From: Manganibacter manganicus
GTDB lineage: Bacteria > Pseudomonadota > Alphaproteobacteria > Rhizobiales > Rhizobiaceae
NCBI RefSeq assembly: GCF_002075885.1
Contig: NZ_MDET01000001.1
Span: 290,564-354,563, forward strand
Reading direction: 5' to 3'
Length of the DNA stretch: 64,000 bases
Shown here: positions 9,038 to 17,979 of the stretch, piece by piece
Position numbering within the stretch: position 1 is the stretch's first letter
Layout of the letters: every line of letters starts with the position of its first letter
The notes under the pieces: model-generated
Told to the model about the DNA's origin: nothing
Seen by the model: the letters and a program-made list of their open reading frames with translations, nothing else
Database searches by the model: none
Translations under genes and position numbers: made by a program

Positions 9038-10057
9038 ATGAAAGACGGCGAGGTTTTCGGGACTACCGAGGCGGGGGAGGCTATCCGCCGCTTCACCATC
9101 CGTGGTGGCGGCTTGAGCGCCAACATCGTCAATTGGGGTGCGATAATTCAGGATCTGCGCCTGGTCGGCCATGATGCGCCGCTGGTGCTTGGCTACGACC
9201 GCTTCGAATTATATGAGAACGATACGGCGCATTTCGGCGCTCTGGTCGGACGTTACACCAACCGTATTCGCGAAGGCCGTTTTACCATCGGCGGGAACCG
9301 GTATCAGACTGAACGCAATGCGCATGGTCGCCATACATTGCATGGCGGCTCTTTTGGCTATTCGCGGCGGCCTTGGACAGTTGTCCTGCATGGGCGCGAT
9401 TTCGTGACACTTTCCCTGCACGATCCGGGCGGCACGATGGGTTTTCCCGGCGCTTTGGAGGCGACTTGCACCTATCGGGTCAAACTGCCCGGAACGCTTT
9501 CGGTCGAACTGACCGCGACGTGCGACGAGCCCACCATCTGCAATATGACCCAGCATTCCTATTTCAACCTGAACGACGGCGGGGTAACCGATATTCTCGG
9601 GCATCGGCTGATGCTCAATGCTGGCGCGTATCTGCCTGCCGATGGCGACCTGGTTCCGACCGGTGTGGTGGAACCGGTTGATGATACGCCCTTTGACTTC
9701 CGCCAGGCACGACCGATCGAGATGAAGATCGAAGGCGAACAGGTTGCTTATGACCAGAATTTCTGCCTGACATCGAGTCATGGCCCGCTGAAGCAGGCTG
9801 CATGGGTGCAGGGGGCGGTTTCAGGCGTTGAAATGGAACTTTGGACGACCGAGCCCGGCGTTCAGTTCTACACCGGCCAATATGTGACCCCAACCGGTCC
9901 CGGCTTGAGCGGGCTTGGCTACAGGCCGTTTTCCGGCTTTTGCCTCGAACCGCAAGTCTGGCCGGATGCCCCTAACCGGCCCTATTTCCCGCAGGCGCAG
10001 CTTCTTCCCGGCGAGACCTACCATCACGTTACCGAATATCGGTTTCGGATGGGGTAA
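9038..10057 (+). CDS. galM: Aldose 1-epimerase (mutarotase)
   Basis: A 339-residue GalM-family protein that interconverts alpha and beta anomers of aldoses in the cytoplasm. Recognisable features are GRYTNRIREGRF and HTLHGG near residues 70-105, the catalytic TQHSYFNLND near 170, and the C-terminal CLEPQVWPDAPN where the general-base Glu lies. It converges on a KDG-type kinase, suggesting a small hexose/hexuronate utilisation group. Confidence 0.88.
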   Translation: MKDGEVFGTTEAGEAIRRFTIRGGGLSANIVNWGAIIQDLRLVGHDAPLVLGYDRFELYENDTAHFGALVGRYTNRIREGRFTIGGNRYQTERNAHGRHTLHGGSFGYSRRPWTVVLHGRDFVTLSLHDPGGTMGFPGALEATCTYRVKLPGTLSVELTATCDEPTICNMTQHSYFNLNDGGVTDILGHRLMLNAGAYLPADGDLVPTGVVEPVDDTPFDFRQARPIEMKIEGEQVAYDQNFCLTSSHGPLKQAAWVQGAVSGVEMELWTTEPGVQFYTGQYVTPTGPGLSGLGYRPFSGFCLEPQVWPDAPNRPYFPQAQLLPGETYHHVTEYRFRMG

Positions 10058-10073
10058 AAAGCGAGCCGCTTTT
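10057..10073. terminator. Bidirectional hairpin between convergent galM and kdgK
   Basis: AAAAGCG-AGC-CGCTTTT is a perfect 7-bp stem with A/T tracts on both sides. It begins in the galM stop codon and ends within the kdgK stop codon, so it can end both transcripts. Confidence 0.6.
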
Positions 10074-10992
10074 AGCCCTCAAACGCCGCTTGCAACACAT
10101 CGAAAGGCGCCAGCGCGCCACGAACCTGCACGACCGCTGCGGCTACCTGATGAGCGCGGCGCGCGGCCTCTGCCGGCGCATACCCGGCAAGGCGGGCCGC
10201 GAGGTAGCCGCCATTGAAGGAATCGCCGGCACCGGTGGTATCGACTGGCGTCGCCACTTGGATAGCCGGAACTTGTTCCTGCTGGTGGGCCGCCAAAACG
10301 AGAGCCGGTGCCTCGCCATTCTTGACGACAATTTCATTGACTGTTTTCGCCAACCGCGCGCCGGTCGCGGCTGGCTCGACGTCACCAAACAACATCTGTT
10401 CATCGGGAAATGTCGGCAAGGCAATATCCGTGACAGCCAGCGCCTGTGAGACGGCTGCCTGCGCGACCGCCAGGCTCGGCCAGAGCCGTGGTCGGTAATT
10501 AGGGTCGAAGGCGATCAGCGAGCCGGCGGCACGGGCAGCAGCGATTGCCGCCAGAAGCACTTCGCGCGCAGGCGCGTCCAGAATTGCCAAAGTGATTCCG
10601 GAAAAATAGACAAGAGACTGATTTTTAAGGCTTCTTTCAAGGGCTGACGGGTCGGCCGCCAATTGTCGTGCCGCCGCGTCGTTGCGCCAATAGGTGAAAG
10701 AACGCTCGGCTCCGGTCAGCGTGATGGCGTAAAGGCCAGGCCGGGCGCCTGCGATGATCGGGCTCGCGCCGATACCGATTCCATGACCGGCAAGAAAGTC
10801 GATCTGATCGCGGGAAAACGGGTCATCGCCGAAGGCCGAAATGTACGTCGCCGGTCGTTCGCCGCTCAGCGCATGCAACGCCCAAAGCGTGTTGAATGTA
10901 TCGCCGGCAAATCCCATCCGCCAACTGTCGCCTGACCGGCCCGACAGTTCCAACATGCATTCGCCGATAGCGGCGACGCCCTTGACGGTCAT
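10072..10992 (-). CDS. kdgK: PfkB-family sugar kinase, probable 2-keto-3-deoxygluconate kinase
   Basis: A 306-residue ribokinase/PfkB-family kinase. The N-terminal GECMLELSG...MGFAGDTFNT substrate region and the C-terminal DTTGAGDSFNGGYLA motif, which holds the catalytic Asp and anion hole, are intact. The N-terminal pattern is typical of 2-dehydro-3-deoxygluconate kinase, which phosphorylates KDG before aldol cleavage. The start at 10992 lies 9 nt after AGGGAG; an ATG three codons earlier is too close to that site. Confidence 0.78.
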   Translation of the reverse strand: MTVKGVAAIGECMLELSGRSGDSWRMGFAGDTFNTLWALHALSGERPATYISAFGDDPFSRDQIDFLAGHGIGIGASPIIAGARPGLYAITLTGAERSFTYWRNDAAARQLAADPSALERSLKNQSLVYFSGITLAILDAPAREVLLAAIAAARAAGSLIAFDPNYRPRLWPSLAVAQAAVSQALAVTDIALPTFPDEQMLFGDVEPAATGARLAKTVNEIVVKNGEAPALVLAAHQQEQVPAIQVATPVDTTGAGDSFNGGYLAARLAGYAPAEAARRAHQVAAAVVQVRGALAPFDVLQAAFEG

Positions 10993-11107
10993 GTCTTTCA
11001 TCTCCCTGTGATGTAGCTGCTGTAGCTTTTTGCTGACCGCAACACCATGTTTGACAAATGACGATTTTCGCGAGTTCACTATTTTTGAGGCCACGGGCGC
11101 TCATACG

Positions 11108-11566
11108 ATGAGGAAAGCGGTTTTTACCTCGCTATGGCGATATCTTGTGAAGGCCGGCGCTGTTGCGCTGGTTCTGGCCGGAATCGCCGCTGCAGTGCAT
11201 TTCAGCGGTCAAGGCAGCGAGCCTGGGCCTGATTTGGCGCGATCGAAGAAATCCGGGGCTGGCCTGTTTCTGGTCAGCATCCGTCCTGAAACTGGGGCGG
11301 TGCGAGTTGGCGGCGTCCAATCCTGGCTGCTTACCGTCAAGACGCGCGCCGGAAAGCCGGTGATTAATGCGGCAATCGATATTTCAGGCGGTATGCCGCG
11401 CAGTAACCGCCTATTACCGACCAGTCCGCAGGCAACAGCCTATCTCGGCGGCGGGCATTATCGCATCGAAAGGATCAAGTTCGACGCTAGCGGCTGGTGG
11501 CAGATGCGCTTTACCGTCTCGGCTTCGAACGGCTCCGACACTACCGTGTTCAACCTCATGCTTTGA
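11108..11566 (+). CDS. FixH-like membrane-anchored protein
   Basis: A 152-residue protein with one N-terminal transmembrane segment (near residues 13-30) and a periplasmic domain resembling FixH/YtkA-like domains: a SWLLTVKT strand, GKPVINA, GGMPRSNR and a closing GWWQMRFTV. FixH-type proteins are linked to copper delivery or cation pumping in cbb3 oxidase assembly, but no fix genes are nearby, so only the fold relation is claimed. The start MRKAVFTS is chosen because the hydrophobic anchor follows directly. Confidence 0.62.
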   Translation: MRKAVFTSLWRYLVKAGAVALVLAGIAAAVHFSGQGSEPGPDLARSKKSGAGLFLVSIRPETGAVRVGGVQSWLLTVKTRAGKPVINAAIDISGGMPRSNRLLPTSPQATAYLGGGHYRIERIKFDASGWWQMRFTVSASNGSDTTVFNLML

Positions 11567-11578
11567 GGTTCTGTCGGA

Positions 11579-12016
11579 CTATTTGTCCTTCACCGTCTCC
11601 ATCGCAACAAAGGTGGAGGTTTGCGCGACATGCGGCAAAGCCGAGATGCGCTCGCCGAGTACGCGACGATAGGCGGCAATGTCGCGAGTGCGGACTTTGA
11701 GCAGATAATCGAAACTTGCCGCCATCATATGGCACTGCTCGATTTCCGGCACGTTGCGAACGGCGCGATTGAAGGCGTCGAGCGCGACCGAGCGGGTATC
11801 GGACAGTTTCACTTGCACGAAGGCGACGTGACCTTCGCCCATGCGCGCGCGGTCGATGATGGCCGCGTAGCCGCGAATGAAGCCGCCCTTCTCCAGGCGC
11901 TTAACGCGCGCTTGCACCGGCGTCTTGGATAGACCGACCTTTGCGGCCAGTTCCGACATGGATAGCCGGCCATTGCCGGAAAGCGCCGCCACGATGCTCT
12001 GGTCTATGCGGTCCAA
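11579..12016 (-). CDS. putR: Lrp/AsnC-family regulator, probable PutR
   Basis: An Lrp-type protein of about 145 residues: an N-terminal winged HTH (LAAKVGLSKTPVQARVKRLEKGG) and a C-terminal RAM effector domain. It is divergent from putA across 187 nt, the arrangement of the proline-responsive activator PutR in rhizobia and Agrobacterium. The start given is a TTG at 12016; the same frame continues upstream to a stop near 12052 without an ATG, so the true N-terminus is uncertain. Confidence 0.82.
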   Translation of the reverse strand: MDRIDQSIVAALSGNGRLSMSELAAKVGLSKTPVQARVKRLEKGGFIRGYAAIIDRARMGEGHVAFVQVKLSDTRSVALDAFNRAVRNVPEIEQCHMMAASFDYLLKVRTRDIAAYRRVLGERISALPHVAQTSTFVAMETVKDK

Positions 12017-12203
12017 ACGGTCTTCGGATGCCAGGATTGTAATCCATTTTCAGTGTTCAACTGCGATTTCCTAGATCGATTGGGCCTCCTTGTCTATCTC
12101 TTTGGACCGCTTGACGATCGGCTTTGTGCTAGAGACTGTTGTGGACTTGGGCTGGAAGGTGCTTCCGGCCGGCCGTTCAACACGTGATTGATCAGGATCG
12201 CCC

Positions 12204-15200
12204 ATGCCTATCCTAGATTCCATTCGCCAGCAGATGCGTGCCAATTACTTGCCCGAAGAAGCGGCTGCCCTGACTCGCCTGATCGAGACAGCCAACCTGT
12301 CGGTGCAGCAACGCAAGGCGATCATGGCGCGCGCAGTCGATCTGGTGAAGGCGGTGCGCGGCTCCTCCGATCCGCGGCTGATGGAGGTATTTCTTTCCGC
12401 CTACGGCCTTTCCACCAAGGAGGGCGTGGCGCTGATGTGCCTCGCCGAAGCGCTGTTGCGCGTACCGGATGCCGAGACCATGGACGACCTGATCGCCGAC
12501 AAGATCGCGCCGCACGACTGGTCGGCACATTCGGGCGAATCGAGTTCCATCTTCGTCAACGCCTCGACATGGGCGCTGATGCTGACCGGGCGCGTGCTCG
12601 AAGATGGCGAGGGATCGATCGATCGGACGCTGCGCGGCATGGTGAGGCGTCTCGGCGAGCCCGTCATCCGCAAGGCGGTGGCGGCGGCGATGCGCGAGAT
12701 GGGTGAGCAGTTCGTGCTTGGCCGTACCATCGCCGAGGCCGTCAAGCGCGGCCGCTCCATGACCGCGAAGGGATATCTTTATTCCTTCGACATGCTGGGC
12801 GAGGCGGCTCGCACCGAACAGGACGCTTTGCGCTATCTGAAAGCCTATGCCGATGCCATCGCGGCGCTCGCCGGCAGTGCGGGCAACGCCGACATCCGCT
12901 TCAATCACGGCATTTCCGTCAAGCTGTCGGCGCTGCATCCACGCTACGAGGTAGTGCAGAAGGAAACCATGCTGCCTGTAATGATCGAGCGCCTGCTGTC
13001 ACTGGCGATGGCCGCCCGCGAGGCCCGCATGGGCCTCAACGTCGACGCAGAAGAGGCAGATCGTCTCGATCTGTCGCTCGATGTCATCGAGCGCGTGCTT
13101 GCGGACGAGCGGCTTGCCGGCTGGAACGGTTTCGGCGTCGTGGTGCAGGCTTACGGCCCGCGTTGCGCATTCGCAATCGACTGGCTGTATGCGCTGGCCA
13201 AGACACTGGATCGCAGGATCATGGTTCGCCTGGTCAAGGGCGCTTATTGGGATACCGAGATCAAACGAGCGCAGGTGATGGGGCTTTCCGGCTATCCGGT
13301 GTTCACCCGCAAGGCCAACACCGATGTTTCCTACATCGCCTGCGCGCGCAAGTTGCTTGCGATGTCCGACCACATCTACCCGCAGTTCGCCACCCATAAT
13401 GCGCATACCGTAGCCGCCATACTGGCGATGGCGGATGACAAGGACAGTTTCGAGTTCCAGCGCCTGCACGGAATGGGCGAGCAACTGCATGAAGCCGTGC
13501 GTAAGGTCGAGGGCACGCGCTGTCGCATTTATGCGCCGGTTGGCGCGCATTCGGACCTGCTTGCCTATTTGGTGCGCCGCCTGCTGGAGAACGGTGCGAA
13601 CTCTTCCTTTGTTCACCAACTGACCGACAATGCGGTGCCGCCGCAAGTGATTGCGCGTGATCCGCTGGAGATTGTCGAAACGCAGGGATCGGTAGCCAAT
13701 CCCAACATTCCCAGGCCGCGCGAGATCTTCGGCGATGGAAGGTTGAACGCAAAGGGCTGGGATATAACCGATGTCGTAACGCTGGCCGAGATTGAAAAAT
13801 GCAAGACGATCTTTGCCGGCGCGAATCGCTGGCAGGCCAGGCCGTTGACCCGCGCTGTCGGAGAGGGCGGGCAGCACCCGGTGTTGAACCCGGCCAAACC
13901 TTCCGAGTTGGTGGGCACCGTCACGGAAGCCACGCCTGCCCAGGTGGCGAAGGCGGTTGGCCTTGCCGTCAAGGCGCAGCCCGGCTGGGCCGCCAAGCCC
14001 GTCGCGGAGCGGGCTGCAATATTGCGCCGCGCCGCAGATCTTTATGAAAAGAATGCGGTGGAGCTTTTTGCTCTTGCTACGCGTGAGGCAGGAAAGACGC
14101 TGGCCGATGCGGTGGCCGAGATACGTGAGGCGGTCGATTTCCTGCGCTATTATGCCGGCGAAGCGGCGCATGCCGAGCATGGTACTGAAGCGCGTGGCGT
14201 CATCGCCTGTATTTCGCCGTGGAATTTCCCGCTTGCCATCTTCACCGGACAAGTCGCGGCCGCGCTCGTCACCGGCAATGCGGTGATCGCCAAGCCGGCT
14301 GAGCAGACACCGCTGATCGCTCACCGCGCCGTCGAACTGCTGCGCGACGCCGGCATTCCGGAAGATATCATCCAGCTTTTGCCCGGCGATGGGCCGACGG
14401 TCGGCGCACCACTGACTGCCGACCCGCGCATCGCGGGTGTGTGCTTTACCGGTTCGACCGAGGTGGCAAAGTTGATCGAAAGGCAATTGGCTGACACGGC
14501 CGTGCCGGATGCGATGTTGATTGCCGAGACCGGCGGCCTGAACGCCATGATCGTGGATTCCACCGCTCTGCCGGAACAGGCGGTGCGCGATATCATTGCC
14601 TCGTCTTTCCAGAGCGCCGGCCAACGCTGCTCGGCCTTGCGCGTGCTTTATATCCAGAAGGATGTGGAAAAGAAGGTACTCGAAATGCTGATCGGCGCCA
14701 TGCAGGCGTTGAAGGTCGGCGACCCGTGGGAAATTTCCACCGATGTCGGCCCCGTTATCGACGAGGAGGCGCGGCAGGCGATCGGTGATTATTGTGCCGA
14801 GATGGAAAGGAACGGCAAACTAATTGCCCGGCTCGACGTACCAAAAGACGGCCGCTTCGTCGCGCCGCATGTGCTGCGTGTCAAAGGTATCGAAGAGATG
14901 GAGCGCGAGGTGTTCGGCCCGGTTCTGCATGTCGCGACATTCGACGCCGAAAAGATCGACGCGGTGATCGCCGCGATCAACCGCAAGGGCTACGGGCTGA
15001 CCTTCGGCCTGCACACCCGCATCGAGGGCCGCGCCCAGCATTTCGTCGACGGTATCGATGCCGGCAACATCTACGTCAACCGCAACCAGATCGGAGCGGT
15101 GGTCGGCTCGCAACCTTTTGGTGGCGAAGGGCTTTCGGGCACGGGGCCGAAGGCGGGTGGGCCGCATTATCTGCGCCGTTTCCGCAAGGGTCCGGAAGCA

Positions 15201-15815
15201 GGCACGGTCGCTGCCGAAGGCCGCATGGCAAAAGCCAGGGAACTGGCCGACAACATGCCTGACCCGGCTCTCGGCGGTTGGGCGATGCGCGCCGACCGTG
15301 TGACGATCCTGAGGAAACATCTGCGGGGCAAGGGCGCTGCTGCAATTGCGGCCGCGGCCGCGCTCGACTTCGGCCAGATCGACCTGCCTGGCCCGACGGG
15401 AGAGGCCAACACCCTCTCATTGGTGCCGCGCGGGCGGGTTCTTGCACTCGGCCCGGATGCCGAGACCCTGCTCACACAGGCGATTCAGGCGCTGGCTGCC
15501 GGCAACGCGGTGCTTGCCGTCGCGCCGGGTGCTTCTGCCGCCCTGTCGGCGCTCACCGGCAAGGGGCTGCCGCTTGCAGCCGTCGATGCGCGGGTTGATC
15601 CGGATGGTCTTTCCTCGCTCGAGATCGATGTTGTCGCCTTGTCGGGCGACGCAGACGGCGTGCGTCAACTGCGCCGTGCTCTAGCCGAACGGGCGGGGCC
15701 GATCGTGCCTGTGGTTTCGGAAGTTCTGTATCCGGTGGCCTATGCGCATGAGCGCGCCGTCTGCGTGGACACGACGGCTGCCGGTGGTAATGCCAGCCTG
15801 CTGGCGGCGGTTTGA
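12204..15815 (+). CDS. putA: Bifunctional proline dehydrogenase / P5C dehydrogenase PutA
   Basis: A 1203-residue PutA that oxidises proline to glutamate. The proline dehydrogenase barrel occupies roughly residues 190-480 ([28 protein letters not shown]). The P5C/glutamate-semialdehyde dehydrogenase domain spans roughly 560-1000 ([18 protein letters not shown] near 774, [10 protein letters not shown] with the nucleophile Cys near 808). A C-terminal domain follows. No ribbon-helix-helix domain precedes the barrel, so regulation is probably by the divergent Lrp-type gene. A strong terminator follows. Confidence 0.96.
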   Translation: MPILDSIRQQMRANYLPEEAAALTRLIETANLSVQQRKAIMARAVDLVKAVRGSSDPRLMEVFLSAYGLSTKEGVALMCLAEALLRVPDAETMDDLIADKIAPHDWSAHSGESSSIFVNASTWALMLTGRVLEDGEGSIDRTLRGMVRRLGEPVIRKAVAAAMREMGEQFVLGRTIAEAVKRGRSMTAKGYLYSFDMLGEAARTEQDALRYLKAYADAIAALAGSAGNADIRFNHGISVKLSALHPRYEVVQKETMLPVMIERLLSLAMAAREARMGLNVDAEEADRLDLSLDVIERVLADERLAGWNGFGVVVQAYGPRCAFAIDWLYALAKTLDRRIMVRLVKGAYWDTEIKRAQVMGLSGYPVFTRKANTDVSYIACARKLLAMSDHIYPQFATHNAHTVAAILAMADDKDSFEFQRLHGMGEQLHEAVRKVEGTRCRIYAPVGAHSDLLAYLVRRLLENGANSSFVHQLTDNAVPPQVIARDPLEIVETQGSVANPNIPRPREIFGDGRLNAKGWDITDVVTLAEIEKCKTIFAGANRWQARPLTRAVGEGGQHPVLNPAKPSELVGTVTEATPAQVAKAVGLAVKAQPGWAAKPVAERAAILRRAADLYEKNAVELFALATREAGKTLADAVAEIREAVDFLRYYAGEAAHAEHGTEARGVIACISPWNFPLAIFTGQVAAALVTGNAVIAKPAEQTPLIAHRAVELLRDAGIPEDIIQLLPGDGPTVGAPLTADPRIAGVCFTGSTEVAKLIERQLADTAVPDAMLIAETGGLNAMIVDSTALPEQAVRDIIASSFQSAGQRCSALRVLYIQKDVEKKVLEMLIGAMQALKVGDPWEISTDVGPVIDEEARQAIGDYCAEMERNGKLIARLDVPKDGRFVAPHVLRVKGIEEMEREVFGPVLHVATFDAEKIDAVIAAINRKGYGLTFGLHTRIEGRAQHFVDGIDAGNIYVNRNQIGAVVGSQPFGGEGLSGTGPKAGGPHYLRRFRKGPEAGTVAAEGRMAKARELADNMPDPALGGWAMRADRVTILRKHLRGKGAAAIAAAAALDFGQIDLPGPTGEANTLSLVPRGRVLALGPDAETLLTQAIQALAAGNAVLAVAPGASAALSALTGKGLPLAAVDARVDPDGLSSLEIDVVALSGDADGVRQLRRALAERAGPIVPVVSEVLYPVAYAHERAVCVDTTAAGGNASLLAAV

Positions 15816-15847
15816 CACACGGCTACCGCTACCCGAAAGACAAAGAG

Positions 15848-15878
15848 GCGGCCGATCAGCGTGATCGACCGCTTTTTT
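15848..15878. terminator. Rho-independent terminator between putA and hmuQ
   Basis: An 11-position stem (GCGGCCGATCA / TGATCGACCGC, one mismatch) with loop GCG is followed by six T on the plus strand. It ends putA and may also serve the convergent heme operon. Confidence 0.85.
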
Positions 15879-15907
15879 CTGATTTATCAATGCGTTGAGC
15901 AGCAGGC

Positions 15908-16222
15908 TTACGCGCCTTCCACTGCCGAGAAACCCTCGAACTGCGGGTGGCCATAGGTGGTCAATTTGCTGGTGCCGGCATTCTTGTGCGACTCACGGAA
16001 ATTGTCGGATTTCGTCCAGGTGACAAAGTCTTCCTGGCTATCCCAGACCGTGTGCGAGGCGAAAAGAGTGTACTTCTCCGCCTCGTTGAAGGCACCACGC
16101 AGCAGATGAAACTGCCGAAAGCCTTTCATTTCATCGAGGGTGGATTTCCGGTTCTTCCAGATATTTTCGAATTCCTCTTCCCGGCCGTTCTGGACTTTGA
16201 AACGGTTCATGGCGATGTACAT
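15908..16222 (-). CDS. hmuQ: IsdG/HmuQ-type heme-degrading monooxygenase
   Basis: A 104-residue protein of the antibiotic-biosynthesis-monooxygenase (ABM) fold, matching the IsdG/HmuQ group that opens heme to release iron in the cytosol. Features are MNRFKVQNGREEEFE at the N-terminus (with the conserved Asn) and the LFASHTVW...W core near residues 52-70. It is the last gene of the receptor operon (receptor - unknown - tonB - hmuQ), which supports a heme role. Confidence 0.85.
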   Translation of the reverse strand: MYIAMNRFKVQNGREEEFENIWKNRKSTLDEMKGFRQFHLLRGAFNEAEKYTLFASHTVWDSQEDFVTWTKSDNFRESHKNAGTSKLTTYGHPQFEGFSAVEGA

Positions 16223-16257
16223 AGCTATCCTCTTGTTTTAGTGAAGAAAAATGTGGT

Positions 16258-17502
16258 TCAGAATGGGCCGATCGGTAAGGTGAAAGCCCACGTTGCGCGA
16301 TCCGCTTCCGGCGGTATCGGCGGGAACGGCGCCGCCCGGCGGATGATGGCGACGGCGGTCTTGTCGAGATCCGGGGAGCCGGAACTTCTGACGAGACGCA
16401 CGGACGAAACATCGCCATCGCTCCGCACGACAAAGGACACCTGCGCGTTGCTGTCGGCTTGTCGGCGCGCCGCGCGTGAAATGTTTCGGGCCGCGCGCCG
16501 CAGCTTTGCGGCGATCTTGCCCGGATAATTGGAGACGGCGGCGTTGCCGATGCCTGAACGGCTTGCGCCCTGGCTGGCGAGAGCGGCCTGGGCGGCGTCC
16601 CGCCCGTCGGCTTCGCCGCGCTTGGAATCCCTGGAGCCTGCGCCGCCGGAACCGGCGCTGGGCTTGTGTTTCGCTGTCTTGACCGCCTTCTTCTCTGGCC
16701 GAGGCGGCGCCGGCTGCGGTATCGGAATATCCTCGGCGACGATCAGATCTTCGATTTCCTGGGGAATTTCCTCAATCTTTTCCGCAGCTTCCGGCGAGTG
16801 TGCGGGTTGTGTCGCTTCCACTTTCTCCGTCGTGGCGGATTGCTGAATTACATTGTTGGCATTATCGGGCTCGACCCGTTGCACAGCAAGGATTTCGTGG
16901 CCCGGTGTCGCCGTTTCCATTGTTGAGTCGATTGTTGCAGGCATTGTTGGTTCCCGCGCCGGCTCCAACGTTTCCGTGACCGGCGCCGCGGCTGCCGCTT
17001 GCTCGGTCGGCTTGACGGTCCGGGCCGGATCGACCGGCTCGGCTTTTACCGTCTCGACCGGCTTCGCGCTTATCATGGGAACGAGCGTCACATTGGTGAT
17101 ATCGCCGGCACTCACCTGATCTTCGGCGGCGTTGCCGGCAATCATCTCTCCGGCCTGATCCACTCCCTGGATCTGTGACAGGTCGGCAGGGTCTATCATC
17201 GAGCCCGGCACAGTCAGGAATGCCAGAGCCGCGGCGGCGTGGAGACAGCAGGAGACGACGATGGCCGCAGGCCATTTCCTTTTGCCTTCGGTTTTGGAGC
17301 CGCCAATTCGTTCCTTGAGTTCAGGCGGAGCGACGGGAGCATTCCGGTTGCCGGCGATGAAATTCTCGTTGGCAGGCGTGCGCACAAATGGCCGGAGCGC
17401 GCTCGGCGGAACCGCGATGGCAGGATCGTCCGGCTCCAGCGGCAATACGCCCGTCCCGGCTGGTGGCCAGGCTGAGACGTTGCGTGAAAATGCCGGTTCC
17501 AT
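16258..17502 (-). CDS. tonB: TonB energy-transducing protein
   Basis: A 414-residue TonB. The layout is a long N-terminal cytoplasmic region (about 75 residues), one transmembrane helix (near 77-97), a Pro/Glu/Val-rich periplasmic linker, a Gly/Ser/Lys stretch, and a C-terminal TonB domain (NYPGKIAAKLRRAARN, VSSVRLVRSSGSPDLDKTAV). It transmits proton-motive force from ExbBD to the heme receptor encoded upstream. The start at 17502 has GGAAG nearby. The pre-membrane extension is longer than in enteric TonB and contains PANENF. Confidence 0.88.
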   Translation of the reverse strand: MEPAFSRNVSAWPPAGTGVLPLEPDDPAIAVPPSALRPFVRTPANENFIAGNRNAPVAPPELKERIGGSKTEGKRKWPAAIVVSCCLHAAAALAFLTVPGSMIDPADLSQIQGVDQAGEMIAGNAAEDQVSAGDITNVTLVPMISAKPVETVKAEPVDPARTVKPTEQAAAAAPVTETLEPAREPTMPATIDSTMETATPGHEILAVQRVEPDNANNVIQQSATTEKVEATQPAHSPEAAEKIEEIPQEIEDLIVAEDIPIPQPAPPRPEKKAVKTAKHKPSAGSGGAGSRDSKRGEADGRDAAQAALASQGASRSGIGNAAVSNYPGKIAAKLRRAARNISRAARRQADSNAQVSFVVRSDGDVSSVRLVRSSGSPDLDKTAVAIIRRAAPFPPIPPEADRATWAFTLPIGPF

Positions 17503-17525
17503 GCCCAAGACTTCCGTCTTTCCTA

Positions 17526-17972
17526 TCAGAGTCCGAAGGCGATCTTGCCCTTTGTATCGGTCTTGAGAGCGCTCATGCACGCGTCAGGCTTGATCCCCTT
17601 ACCGGAACATTTGGTGGCATTGTTGACAAGAACACGGCTGACCTTGGCGCAATCGGTCCCTGGAAGATCGAAGCGCGTGACCTTGGTCTTGCCGGCTGGC
17701 AGTTCCTTGAAATCCAGAACCGTCAACCGATCGACAACGCCATCCATGTTGAACAGAGCGACCTCGAACGCCGCACTGTCGAGATCGGCGCCGAGATCAT
17801 TGAGGATGACGAAGGTGAAGCGGCAGCCCTTGTCGGAGGGCTGCACCGCGTTGAGTTCGAGGGAAAGTGCGGGGGCGGACTTGGCGGATTCCTGGGCCGT
17901 ATCCTGCGCCACCGCACCCCACGACATCGCTGTCATCACGGCTGCCGAGAGAAAAAGGGTTGCCGTTTTCAT
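17526..17972 (-). CDS. Unknown periplasmic protein in the heme receptor operon
   Basis: A 148-residue protein with a clear signal peptide (MKTATLFLSAAVMTAMSWGAVAQ) and no recognised domain. The mature part is beta-rich by eye and has four Cys (KGCRF, GTDCAK, TKCSG, DACMS), possibly two disulfides. It lies 7 nt after the receptor and 23 nt before tonB, so it is co-transcribed with heme uptake genes. A role as periplasmic accessory of receptor or TonB is an inference from position only. Confidence 0.75.
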   Translation of the reverse strand: MKTATLFLSAAVMTAMSWGAVAQDTAQESAKSAPALSLELNAVQPSDKGCRFTFVILNDLGADLDSAAFEVALFNMDGVVDRLTVLDFKELPAGKTKVTRFDLPGTDCAKVSRVLVNNATKCSGKGIKPDACMSALKTDTKGKIAFGL

Positions 17973-17979
17973 GATTGCA

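Noticed and set aside
12999..14624. 541-codon minus-strand frame antisense to putA
   Set aside because: Shadow of the PutA reading frame.
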